From Nelumbo lutea (Eukaryota; Streptophyta; Magnoliopsida; Proteales; Nelumbonaceae), in NCBI GenBank assembly GCA_022828595.1, contig JAKGHH010000003.1:52565759-52629758 (forward strand): a stretch of DNA of 64,000 bases, in the 5' to 3' direction. The notes beneath the pieces were generated by a model. The model saw only the letters and a program-made list of their open reading frames with translations, was not told the DNA's origin and searched no databases. A program made the position numbers and the translations under genes. Each line of letters begins with the position of its first letter. Position 1 is the first letter of the stretch. Shown piece by piece: positions 12,424 through 22,409 of this stretch.

Positions 12424-13389
12424 AGTCATTCCTTGGACTCCAAGTTTTATTCTTTTTCTTCCTTGCCTAGCTATTCTTTGTAGGTTTTATTTTAGAACCA
12501 TAGAACTTTAAACCCATAGCACTATCTACTTGCATAGAGGTTAAGGTCATTGGGCGTTCTTGGGTTGTAAAACCAAAGGTTCAGTATCGTTACTGCTAAT
12601 TGTTTTCTATGAGTTTTCCTTCATTAAAAAGTACCAACTGCACTACTTGGGATACCTAATGGTAATTCACATCATATCATGACCCAAAGATGGGTGTTTT
12701 CAAGTTGCTAAAAAAAGAAAAAGCAGAAAGGCAAAACTAAGCAAATCTAGCTAAAAGTAAAAGTGCAAGTATTGTGAAAGTATTGTGCTAGTGAACCATG
12801 CTCTTATAAGCAAGACAAAGTTCCACTAGTAGCATTTTTCATTTTGTTGTTAGTTTGAATGTAGATAGGTTTACTCTTAGCTATATATTAAAAGACTTTT
12901 AGAGTTTGTTTTATCTTGGTTTTCCCATCACTTGACTATCTCTATACTATTGATAGACCCCTCCCCCCTTCTATCCAAAGCATGAGGTCCTTTTGTTCCC
13001 ATGTTTTTTTAAGCTCTTGCTCTCATAGTTACCACAACACTCAACAATGCTCTTTCAAACCCAAAAAGGTCCCCCATAAGAAGACATAGCCACTATTCAA
13101 CCTTTTTTCCTATAAGTTGAAGAACTAACTTGAGTCAATTTTGTATCACCACTCATTCAAACAAAAGTAGCACCTTTTGTACTTAAGGGAGAAAACCTTT
13201 TCCTACTAGGTGCAAAGAGTGATGATGTGCAATATCTCACTAGAAGTGGGTGGGACTTAATACTATTGTACCTTAATGATAATAATTAGACTACATCGAC
13301 CCTTCAAGAACTTAGATGAATAAATCTAGGCAAAGGAAAATAATGTTCTGAAGCAATTAAAGAAAACATAAGCAAATATTTCCATTCGG

Positions 13390-14480
13390 GACTACTAATG
13401 GCTTCATTTAATCACCAAGAGGTAGTTTAAAAAATCCTTGAATCACATCCAAGTTCCCATTGACACCACTCTATAGTAGTGGGTACAATTAATAGGAGCT
13501 TTGTACACCTCCGATGCCATAAATTTTAGTGATGCAAATCTATTAGAAGGGCTTGATCACATGTGCATTACATATAACAATAGATTTTAACAAGTAAGTT
13601 CCTATTGTATTAGTTGATAATAACTCAACACTAAATGTCTATCCCTTGAAGACTACCATAGATCTTGGTTTTGAACCGTAAGACTTCTTGCCACCTATAC
13701 AAGTAGTTTGTACCAATGACAACACCCACTGAAACCTGATCTGCATTCTCAAAAACAACATTGAGATTGCATTAGTGATGTTTTCTTTTTTTTTCAAGTA
13801 ATTGACATATCATCATTATTTAACATGCTTCTTGGTAAACCATGATTACACAAAAATGAAATGATACCCTCTACTTTCCATTAGAAAGTCAAGTTCATGA
13901 ATAGACGATGAATTGCAATAATTTTATGAGATCCTAAACTTCCATTTCCCTTTATCTTGGCAACAAAGTAGAACACTCAAATCCTTAGTATCTAGCATAA
14001 TGAGCAAAGAGAGGATTTGCATGGCTTTTGTTGTGAGGAAGTTATGTTCATGGAAAGAGAAATACCATGACAAAAAAAATATCAACTTAATACAGCGACA
14101 ATTGCAACGCTATCACTATGGCCTACATAATGGGTTAATTCCTAGTTTTATGACTTAGAAGACAACAATGGACAACTAAGTGGTAGTTTAAAATTATGAG
14201 ACCACCTTTCGGGCTAGGATACTAATCTATAGAGAAAGATTTTAGAAGAGTATAGAAATGACATCAGAACACCATCTAAGCCTGTCTAGAAGTAATACCT
14301 TATGAAGGAGAAGTGATGAGGCCCTACCAAAATACTCTTAATGGCTAGTTTGTGAAAGAAGGGGAAAGCCTGGTTTACTTTGGGATGAAGACACTAGAAG
14401 GTAGCTACCAAGGCTTGGCATCTTCTCTATAGAGCAACTAAACCTCACCAGAGGTAGTAACAAAGAAGCCAACATATTTA
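13390..14480 (+). pseudogene. Gypsy protease-region remnant
   Basis: Translation across frames gives a retropepsin-like block at 13605-13670 with Asp-Asn-Asn where the active site has Asp-Asn-Gly, then the linker block GKP.LHKNEMIPSTFH.KVKFM ending near 13900. Near 14370 the frame gives GESLVYFGMKTLEGSY. The frame is heavily broken and no RT was recognised downstream. Confidence 0.6.
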
Positions 14481-14981
14481 GAATGGAAGAACTATTTAAA
14501 GAAGACTTCATTAGCATTGTAACTTATTTGCAAGAGAGGACTAAGTTGAGGAACTATACTGCAAAAATTATAAGTAATGGTTGTAGGATATGGAGGGTCT
14601 ACTTTTACTATTGCCTCAATATTTTCTATTTTTTCCTTAGCTAAGGGCCCCCCAAATAATGTTGTATTTGAAATCGTTTCTTCTATTATTCTTGTTTTTA
14701 TTAATAATAAAGTGAGTGCTACTTTTATTTACGAATATGCATCTAATAGTAGGACTCTTTATAATAATATCAACCCCACTTGAGTGTGAATTCAAACACC
14801 ACTTTTGAATATGAGGAAGGGCTGACCAAAGGACTTACTCCTAATTTGCTTAAAATCCTATAAAATCCTAGAACATGACTAGCATCAATGTGCCTCGTGG
14901 GAGTAGAGACTAAGACCATTAATCTAGTAATTTCAAGCCATCCACAAAGAGGTGAGAATAGGGGCCACATTAGGTCTAGAT

Positions 14982-16600
14982 GTTGACCATATATGTTTTG
15001 ATGATAACAAGTCCATTGAGAGTACTAATGGTGTATCTAGTGTGTATTAAATATTTATTAAACTTCTTTGTGCTAAAAAAAAGTTCTACCGAGTTGGATA
15101 CTTGTACTTCAAATAACATGTGTACTATCATCATCTCTTTAATTGAGAAAGCTCCAAGCACCTCAATTGAAGGACTTAATGGTTTTGGATATGTTCAAAG
15201 AAGATATTCTACATCTCATAAAGGAGAAGACTATATTAAGTTGTACTCAATTATATTTATCTTTTTAGGATCTTGATGTAATTTAATCAGTTGTATGATA
15301 CATTTTATAGATGCTCAACAAGATTAAACTTAATAAATCAACCTTAAAAACCACAAACTTAAATATGTTTGATTCTATAAAAGAATTTCCAAGGATTTAA
15401 ACAAAATTTTCGAAGGTTTCATAGTATTGGGTTGTTAGGCAAGTTTTGTACTAATTGCGAAGAATAGTTTATTATCGTAGAAAGATGTTTTAACTAGCAG
15501 TGACAGTTGAGACATGAAATGTTAGGACTGTAAAGAGTAGTTAGCTACCTCATAAAGATGTATTAACTAATTATGACAATTGAGGCATGCAAAATGCCCT
15601 ATTTGAGAATATGTGTGAACTAGCTAAAAATATAAGTTGACTGCCCAAAAAAAATGGAGTTTAAATTTTACTATTTGATTGGTATGGAGAATCCAGCTGA
15701 CCAGGAGAGAAAAAAGATTCCTCCATTCGTCAAGTGGTTAACTAACAAAAATTGATAGTCGAATACTTTGAAGAAATTTAACCATTTAAAGGATCTAATA
15801 GTTATTATTGCTAAAAAGGTAAAGTCTCTCCAATGACTAGAAAATAATCACTTACTCTCAAATCCTCTATACATAGAGGAACTCAGCTTGATTCAAAGAG
15901 AGAGAGAAAGAGAGAGATTTGAAGCAAGACTTGTAAAAAAACTTATACATTCCTTGTACATATTGTATATAGTTGTTTTTTAAAGAAAGCAAATTAGCTG
16001 GTGTCATTTTTGCAAAAAAGATCATTTTGCTTTAATAATGTTAGAGGTGAACAAAGCTGCAAAGCTACCGAGATTGTATAACCTCACCCACTTGTTGGTT
16101 GTTTTTCTCTAAGTTGAGCATCTATTGATAATTCTACCAATTGAGATAGTTTGAGCTTGTGTTGTATATATCTGTCTATTGAGAGGATTTCTCTTATTTG
16201 TAAACTTGCTCCAAAGAAAAAAGAGATACTTTAAGTAGGTAGGTGTTCAACCAATTAAACACCACCAAGGTCTTGTTAGCACCTTTGTTAAGCCTAACTA
16301 CAAGGTCTTGTAGGCACCCGAAAATCCTACTAGTTTAGGTTCGGTTAGCACCCATAAAGTCCAATTGATCTAGGTATTGCAAGCACCCATGAAGTCTTAT
16401 TGGTTATAAATGCATCACTAATGCCCAATTGGATAGTGTAAATCCTTAGTTCATTGATGTAGACAATCGCTTAATTTATTCTCTCATGTGGTAATTGCTT
16501 GTGTTTTCAAAAGCAAAACCAACCATGTTCTCAATCATCCTCTTAATTTATTTTCAACTTTAGCATTCCTTGGAAAATGCCCCTTTGGCCTCTGCCCAAG
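14982..16600 (+). repeat. Possible Copia LTR remnant (SIRE/Maximus-like start)
   Basis: The stretch starts TGTTGACCATATATGTTTTG followed by ATGATAACAAGTCC, which resembles the 5' end of SIRE-type Copia LTRs. The region has no coding frame and includes a (GA)n tract at 15895-15915 and the 35-bp minisatellite. The assignment rests on resemblance of the first 40 bp only. Confidence 0.35.
16267..16406. repeat. Minisatellite, 35-bp unit, four copies
   Basis: Units start at 16267, 16302, 16337 and 16372, spaced exactly 35 bp, each with a core like AAGGTCTTGTTAGCACC (variants GTAGGCACCC, GTTAGCACCC, GCAAGCACCC). Copies differ by several substitutions, so the array is old. Confidence 0.75.
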
Positions 16601-16849
16601 AATATAGGAAGTCTAATGCAAGGATCAAAATATCGATAAATATCATATTTGTAACGGTGTACCCATGTATGCTTTGATACATCAATATAGAGGTATTTTA
16701 AAGCTTTTTATGTATATACACCAATTCTTTAATAATTATTATTAAATTAAAAAGATAAACAAATTAAAAGAAGTGGACATTGACCATATTGATACATGGA
16801 CAATATTGATTATCAATGTTTTAATTCTTGGTCCCAAATATATATAACC

Positions 16850-17483
16850 CTTGGACTAGAGAGTTTTTCACTCAAGCAAGTTACATCATATTTTTTTAAG
16901 AAATATCATCTCAGAAGTAGTTATTTTTACTCTTAAATGAAAGTTTCCTTTTTTAGACATGTGTCTACCCACTAAAAGCAAGTATGGGCTTCAAATGGTA
17001 GTTACTTCCACTCTTACAAAGGTTAGTGGTAGTTACCTCAACCAAAAGAATAAAAAAAAACTCATTTTAGATTATGTAGGATCCACAAAGTGGGTTATTA
17101 TTTAGAAATAAAACTTGATTTAATTTTTTGGATTGAATAACCAAAAATGGGTATCAAGCAAAATTTACTAGAATACATAAATCAAAATGAATCAAGGTAA
17201 AAAATCTGAATACTAGCCCTGTACTTAGTATGTGGGGCATTCTTTACTAATATATATTAGAACAAAAGCACTCAAACCAGAGAGCTTCTCCCTGAGACAA
17301 GTAACATCTTATATTTTCAAGAAAGAACATTTAAAAAATAGTTATTTGTACTCTCAACTAAAAACTTCATTTCTAAAACATGTGTCTATCCACTCAAATG
17401 TACTTCTGCTCTAAAAAAGTATTGGTGATAATGTGGTAGTTACCCCCACTTAAAAGAATAAGAAAACAAAACAAAAACTCATT
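16850..17483. repeat. Direct duplication of about 220 bp, copies at 16850-17068 and 17262-17483
   Basis: Both copies share, in order, ACT.AGAGAG, CAAG.AA.TA.CATC.TAT, GTAGTTATTT..ACTCT, ACATGTGTCTA.CCACT, GTGGTAGTTAC and AAACTCATTTTA. Identity by eye is about 70 percent. About 190 bp of unrelated AT-rich DNA separates them. No coding potential or known family was recognised. Confidence 0.55.
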
Positions 17484-17863
17484 TTAAACCTCTCTTGAGT
17501 TTTTTTGAAAAAGCCTTAAACCTCCAAGCAACTTTGACTTGCCCTTAAACCTCCTTTGATCTTTGAAGATAAAGGGACTTCTAGACCCCTTCTATTACTT
17601 TACTCTTAGAAATCCAACAACAACTACTAATGTTATGGATTTAAACATATTATAATGTCATTTTTTTTTTCTGTTATGTAAGTTATCAAATGCTTGATGA
17701 TTGAAATACTCTTAAATTCTCAACAAAAAATAAAATACCCTTTAATCTCTCTTTACCAAAAAAGGTTTGTTTGTGTGGTAAAAAAATGAAATACTAAAAT
17801 ATAACTTGTATTAACAATTCAAGGGTAAAATTAGAATTAAAAAAATCTACTAACTTCATTAGA
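17484..17863. other. AT-rich intergenic DNA, nothing recognised
   Basis: Short homopolymer runs and no coherent frame; it ends at the LINE target duplication. Confidence 0.5.
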
Positions 17864-20800
17864 AGAATTAATATGGGAATAATGGACATTGACGTCTCTA
17901 ATGGAAGGGGGATCTATATAAGTCCCTTTATGGAGGTTGAAATCCCGTGACATTTGGCTCAAAGATGGGGACAAAAATACCAATTTTTTTTCATCATATG
18001 GCCAATAAGAAGAATGTAAAGAATGACATCTCTTGGATAAAAGATGGGAATGGGAACTGGGTCACCTTCAAGAGAAGAAATAGCCAAAGTATTCAAGGAA
18101 CACATGTCAAGCATAGGAGAGACCTCAGAAAGCTAGTCAAGTCTCTCTCTTTCCAACCTTTCACCCCCTCAGCTGAACACACATCAAATAGAGGACCTTC
18201 TAACTCCACCTCGCATTGAAGAATTGTATGATGTCATCCACCAAATGCATCCCTATAAAGCTCCAAGTCCAGATGGTTTCACTGCTTATTTCTACCAACA
18301 CTATTGGAACCTACTGAGTGATGACATCTTCCAATTGGTATTTTCACTTCTTTGCATCAGAACATCTCCCAAGAGAACTGAACAATACCAACATAATTTT
18401 CATCCCCAAGTTTGCCACAGCTACAGTTCCATTAGATTACCGACCCATTAGTCTCTGTAATGTCTTATATAAAATCATCTCAAAATGGTTGGTAGGCAGA
18501 CTCCAACCCATTTTACAGGAACTAATTTCACCTCATCAAGTTGGCTACCTAAAGTCCAGGAAAATCACAGACAACATCCTATTAGTGAGGGAAATCACTC
18601 ACTCCATGTTTTTACAAAAAAAGGGGAAGAGTTACATTTCCTTGAAAATTGACATGTCGAAAGCCATCGATAGAATGGGATGAAATTTCATTAAAGAAGC
18701 CTTGCTAAAAATGAAATTTCCAGAGAAATGGGCTAACCTCATTTATCAGTGTATCTCTATCCCATCCTTCTTAATCAAGTTAGGGGGGAATCTTTTGAAA
18801 ACTTCAACTTGAAGAGGGGCTTACGACAAGGTGACCCATTATCCCCATACCTATTCAACATTGGAATGGAAGTATTCACTGCCTTCCTTCAATTGGCCTC
18901 ACACGATGGCTTACTCGAGGGGGTAAGAATTCGCAAGAATGGATCATCACCCACCTAATGTTTGTAGAAAGCAGAACTGAACCAGATAAAGGTGCTCGAA
19001 TGGATCATTCAACAATTTGAAGAGATTTCAGGTCAAAGAGTAAATTACTCAAAATCTCAAATCTTGTTTAGTAGCTTTGTACCACGACAACATAGGAAGG
19101 TCATTTCACACGTCCTCGAAGTAAAAAACCCCATGGTAGGATCAAAATACTTGGGCACCAGAATTCACCTTCAAAAGAAGCACCACCTGTCGCTCCAAGA
19201 TGTAGTCAACAAAATAAGTGCTCGAATAAACTCATGGAGTTCAAAACTCCTATCACAAGCTGGAAGGACCACACTTGCGAAATCAGTCATTCAGGCAATC
19301 CCAACATACTCTATGAAGACTACAGTCTACCCAAATAAAGTCCATGACAAATTGGATAAATTGTCTAGAGATTTCTGGTGGCAAGGAAAAGAAGCACACT
19401 ATAGCATGGAGAAATTTATTTAATCCAAAAGGAATGGGAGGCCTAGGTTTCTATCATTGGCCAAACAAATGGAGATTACAACAATCTCCCAGGTCACTTT
19501 GGAGTAAAGCAATAAAAGAAAAAAATTTTCCTAGTTCTCAACTAAAAAGAAGAGAGACAGCTCGCTGTGGTAGAAACAGGCCCACAAACTTCTCTCTAAA
19601 ATCAAACTCACTAAGGCTGATCAAGGACGGCCAATCCATTTAGTTTTTCAAAGACCCTTGGGTCCCCGCAATAACTGGAGGTACACCAAGTCATTTCCAC
19701 CAAAACTCACAACAGATGAGTCACCATTGACGGACGGTACTGGAATCATGAGCTTCTAAATAACTTGGTAGATGAGGTCAGTCCAGAAAATTATTGATCT
19801 CCATCCAAACCCACAACTCAGTTTAGACACCCTAATTTGGAAAAGGAACAAGAGTGGAGTCTACACAGTCAAGTCAGCGTATTGAGCTTTCCTCTCCATG
19901 AATCCAACATCATCCTCCCCACACTTCAGTTGGCCACTACTTTGGACCCTCAAAATACCGTACCGTTGCATCTTGTTGACATGGAAATTACTATGGGAGG
20001 GTCTGCTAACAAAGGACAAGTGTAAACAATGGCTCAAGGAGGAAGATCTTCTTTTCATTTTCTACGAACAAAACATTGAAACGAGTACTCACCTTTTTTT
20101 TTTTTCCTGTCCGTTCGCAAGAGCTATATGGTGTGAGAGTCAACTGGGTATCAATCCTGAGTTAGCCGAAAATAAATCCACACATGTCTTCATTTTGCTA
20201 TGGATGAAACATTTGAAAGCACACTTGGATAAAACCACAAAAGCCAGTTACATGGCTAGGTTTTGTACTCTCCTATACATGATCTGGTCTGCGAGAAACA
20301 AGACGACCTTCCAAACAAAGCAAGAAATACTCGCCAATGGACATTGTCAGGAAAGCTTAGTCTTGTATTAGTACACAAAACCAATCACATTGCCGAGCAT
20401 ATGCCAGCACAGGGTGCAACCAGGATCTACCCCCATCCTCAACACCTCACCAACATTTTGATGGCTCTTATGATGTCAACACAAGTCATGCAGGAAGAAG
20501 TTACATCATCCAATGCCCCACAGAGGAACCATTATTGCGGCTCAAGGAAGACCTTGCTGGGCAGTCTGTGGCTATGATGCAGAAATTCAAGCTCTTATAG
20601 ATGGCCTGGAAGCAGCTCAAAAAGAAGGAATTCGTGGGCTAATTATCTTGTCAGACTCCCTACAATTAGTAACTTTTTTGAATAGCAATATAAAGACCTC
20701 ATACTGGTTAGAAACATTGTATTAAAAACACTCTGTCGACCTTCCAAAACTTTTCTATCAGCCATGTAAATAGAAACTTAAACAAAGCAGCTCATACCCT

Positions 20801-20955
20801 AGCCTACACGGCTTGCAAGGGTCAACCAGTAATCTGCCAACAAGCGATGAATGATGTAATGAATGGCAGTTTTTTCTTCTTCTTTTTTGCAAAAAAAAAA
20901 AAGGTCCCTTTATGCTAAAAAGAATTAATATGGGAATAATGGACATGGACGTCTC
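17864..20955 (+). mobile_element. 5'-truncated L1-type LINE with a 35-bp target-site duplication
   Basis: The direct repeats 17864-17898 and 20921-20955 both start AGAATTAATATGGGAATAAT and differ at one base. Between them is the 3' half of an L1-type ORF2: linker, RT, zinc-binding RVT domain and RNase H, followed by an A-rich tail (20891-20902). Truncation at the 5' side, a tail, and a long target duplication are hallmarks of target-primed insertion. Confidence 0.88.
17947..20725 (+). pseudogene. LINE ORF2 fragment (RT, zf-RVT, RNase H), broken
   Basis: At 18000-18060 the frame gives KNDISWIKDGNGNWV. RT blocks follow: YKAPSPDGFTAYFYQHYW (18253 on), DYRPISLCNVLYKIISKWL (about 18440), SPHQVGYLKSRKITDNILLV, then KRGLRQGDPLSPYLFN (about 18810). 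Near 18951-18985 the sequence passes from HLMFV directly to KAELNQI, so a short deletion has removed the catalytic Asp-Asp. The zf-RVT region lies at 19900-20150 and an RNase H piece at 20513-20725. Several frameshifts and stops make it dead. Confidence 0.88.
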
Positions 20956-22185
20956 AAAGTCGAGAGAGGTTTTAACTTTTAAGGCCTTATCAGAAAGCCC
21001 AGGGAGGTTTAAGGGATTTGTCCATTTTTTTCGGCAAAATACTCGTATCCGATTCGATTCCACTGTTCGCAGCCCTAGTGTAATGAGAGAGACCGGATCT
21101 GCTCCTTACAGACGGCGCCTCACAAGCATCTCCCTTATTTATTATTTTATTAATTATGATTCACGGGAGATGTTCCCAATGCACGGTGGATGTGCCTATG
21201 AGGCGCCCATTTGTGAAGGGCAGATTCCGTTCAGGTGGGATCTGTTCTCAGAGGCACATCTCACCGTGCATTCGGAATATCTTTCGTAAATAATAACATA
21301 TAAGTACGGATGATGTTTTTAATGCACATTCAGATGTACCTGTGAGGTATGTAGCAGATCTGGTCTCTAGTTTAACGGGGAATACTTGCCTTCGGCCCAG
21401 AACAAAACCCATAAAGATAAACCATCGAGCAATCGTCCTACGCTTTCTCTTTCTCGAGTCTCGTCTCTGCAGAAATTGAGGGAGAGGTATGCATGCATTG
21501 TCTCCCCCGTCCCATTTTGTACTTGTGTGTTTATTTTATTCTTCCAAAGTTACGATTTGATTACAAATTTACAATAAATTCTTCCTTCGCTTTCTTTTCT
21601 TGTTTCCTTTCCTTTCCTTTCGTTGTTTGGTTTACAGTTTCAAGTTCTTTTTATCATTGTTTTGTAGTCCCAAGTTTCTGTTTAACTCTTGAAGGCGCTG
21701 GGCGATTTACCCAGTAGCTGAGTTCACTTGGGTTGTCAAGGAGCAAAGGTTTAGTGGATTCTATTGCTGGTTCTGGGACCAGCTTCTGAACTAATCCAGC
21801 CCCTCTGCAGGTTTTCCGGGACTCGTGAGCTTCCTGAAGCGTTGGTGTCTGTTGTTGTTTTAAAAATTTTGCAGCCTAGAGATTGATAATCTATTTCAGT
21901 ATTTAGCTTTGGGGCTACGCTACGTAAATGTCGATTCCTGTAATTCCTCCGAACTGTTGGTACTTGGTATCTCGGTTCATCAGTTTCTTTGTCTGTATTT
22001 TTTGTTTGATAATTATCGGTTCATCAGTTATCTAATAATTTGATAATATTGGAAATTTCATTAGATTCTCATTGTTTTTCTCATCTTCTGCAACAGTTAT
22101 TTCTGTTGTAAGAGTGTAGAAGTTGTTCCTGCGTTCGGAGTTCTCGAAGGTTTGACAAGTTATTATTAGTTGGGGGAGCCGCAGA
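20956..22185 (+). promoter_or_regulatory. 5' flank of the AIR carboxylase gene (promoter plus probable 5' UTR)
   Basis: About 1.2 kb between the LINE target duplication and the start codon. It is pyrimidine-rich from about 21430 to 21700, as plant leaders often are, and has no long coding frame. A foldback repeat lies at 21169-21281. I cannot place a TATA box or transcription start with confidence; a leader intron is possible (GAG|GTATGC near 21486) but unproven. Confidence 0.4.
21169..21281. repeat. Inverted repeat (foldback element remnant) in the gene's 5' flank
   Basis: The left arm 21169-21197 and right arm 21252-21281 are reverse complements with few mismatches, sharing AATGCACGGTG and GATGTGCCT. 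The loop is about 54 bp. Weaker pairing continues outward, and a partial third copy of AATGCAC lies near 21319. This resembles a small MITE or foldback remnant about 0.9 kb upstream of the start codon. Confidence 0.6.
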
Positions 22186-22409
22186 ATGCTTCTACGCAGT
22201 ACCTCTGCAGTTTTCTGTGGTCAGCTAAATGATTCTCTGTTTTGCTCGGAATTTAGGAGTCAACCTACATATAAACTAAAAAAGGAATTAGGTCTTCCAA
22301 TGGGACATGTTAACAGAGGAAAGGTTGAGAGTGGGTCTTCTTCAATGCAGCATAAGAACTGGATCTCTTGCTGTCAAGCATATACGGAAGATCATGCCAG
22401 TTCAACCAG
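22186..22409 (+). CDS. PURKE: Exon 1 of AIR carboxylase: start codon and transit peptide
   Basis: The first ATG of the open frame is at 22186 and gives [20 protein letters not shown], rich in Ser/Arg/Leu and poor in acidic residues, consistent with a plastid transit peptide. The exon ends at AG in phase 2, before the donor GTATCT at 22410. This N-terminal region is not conserved, so the start choice rests on the open frame and transit-peptide character. A later in-frame start cannot be excluded. Confidence 0.8.

Larger units (their letters stand above)
10500..14480 (+). mobile_element. Decayed Ty3/Gypsy element, plus strand
   Basis: CTAGCGACTCCATTGGGGAC at 10503-10522 resembles the primer-binding/leader motif found after the 5' LTR of plant Gypsy elements. 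Decayed protease sequence lies at about 13600-13670 (VDNNSTLNVYPLKTTIDLGF) and 13790-13910 (VIDISSLFNMLLGKP, then LHKNEMIPSTFH and KVKFM), matching the IDNGSALNV and LLGRPWLH blocks of Tat/Athila-type polyproteins. The rest is stop-ridden. Internal insertions include the MITE at 11963-12423. Confidence 0.6.

Noticed and set aside
14577..15276. Hydrophobic frames (14577-14783, 14980-15276) that might be small membrane proteins
   Set aside because: Composition follows AT-rich DNA; they lie beside retroelement remnants and show no family motif.
15895..15915. GA-rich tract as a regulatory GAGA element
   Set aside because: A short microsatellite with no nearby gene; no support for function.
16267..16406. 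CRISPR-like array
   Set aside because: Units are contiguous, diverged and lack distinct spacers; this is a minisatellite in plant DNA.
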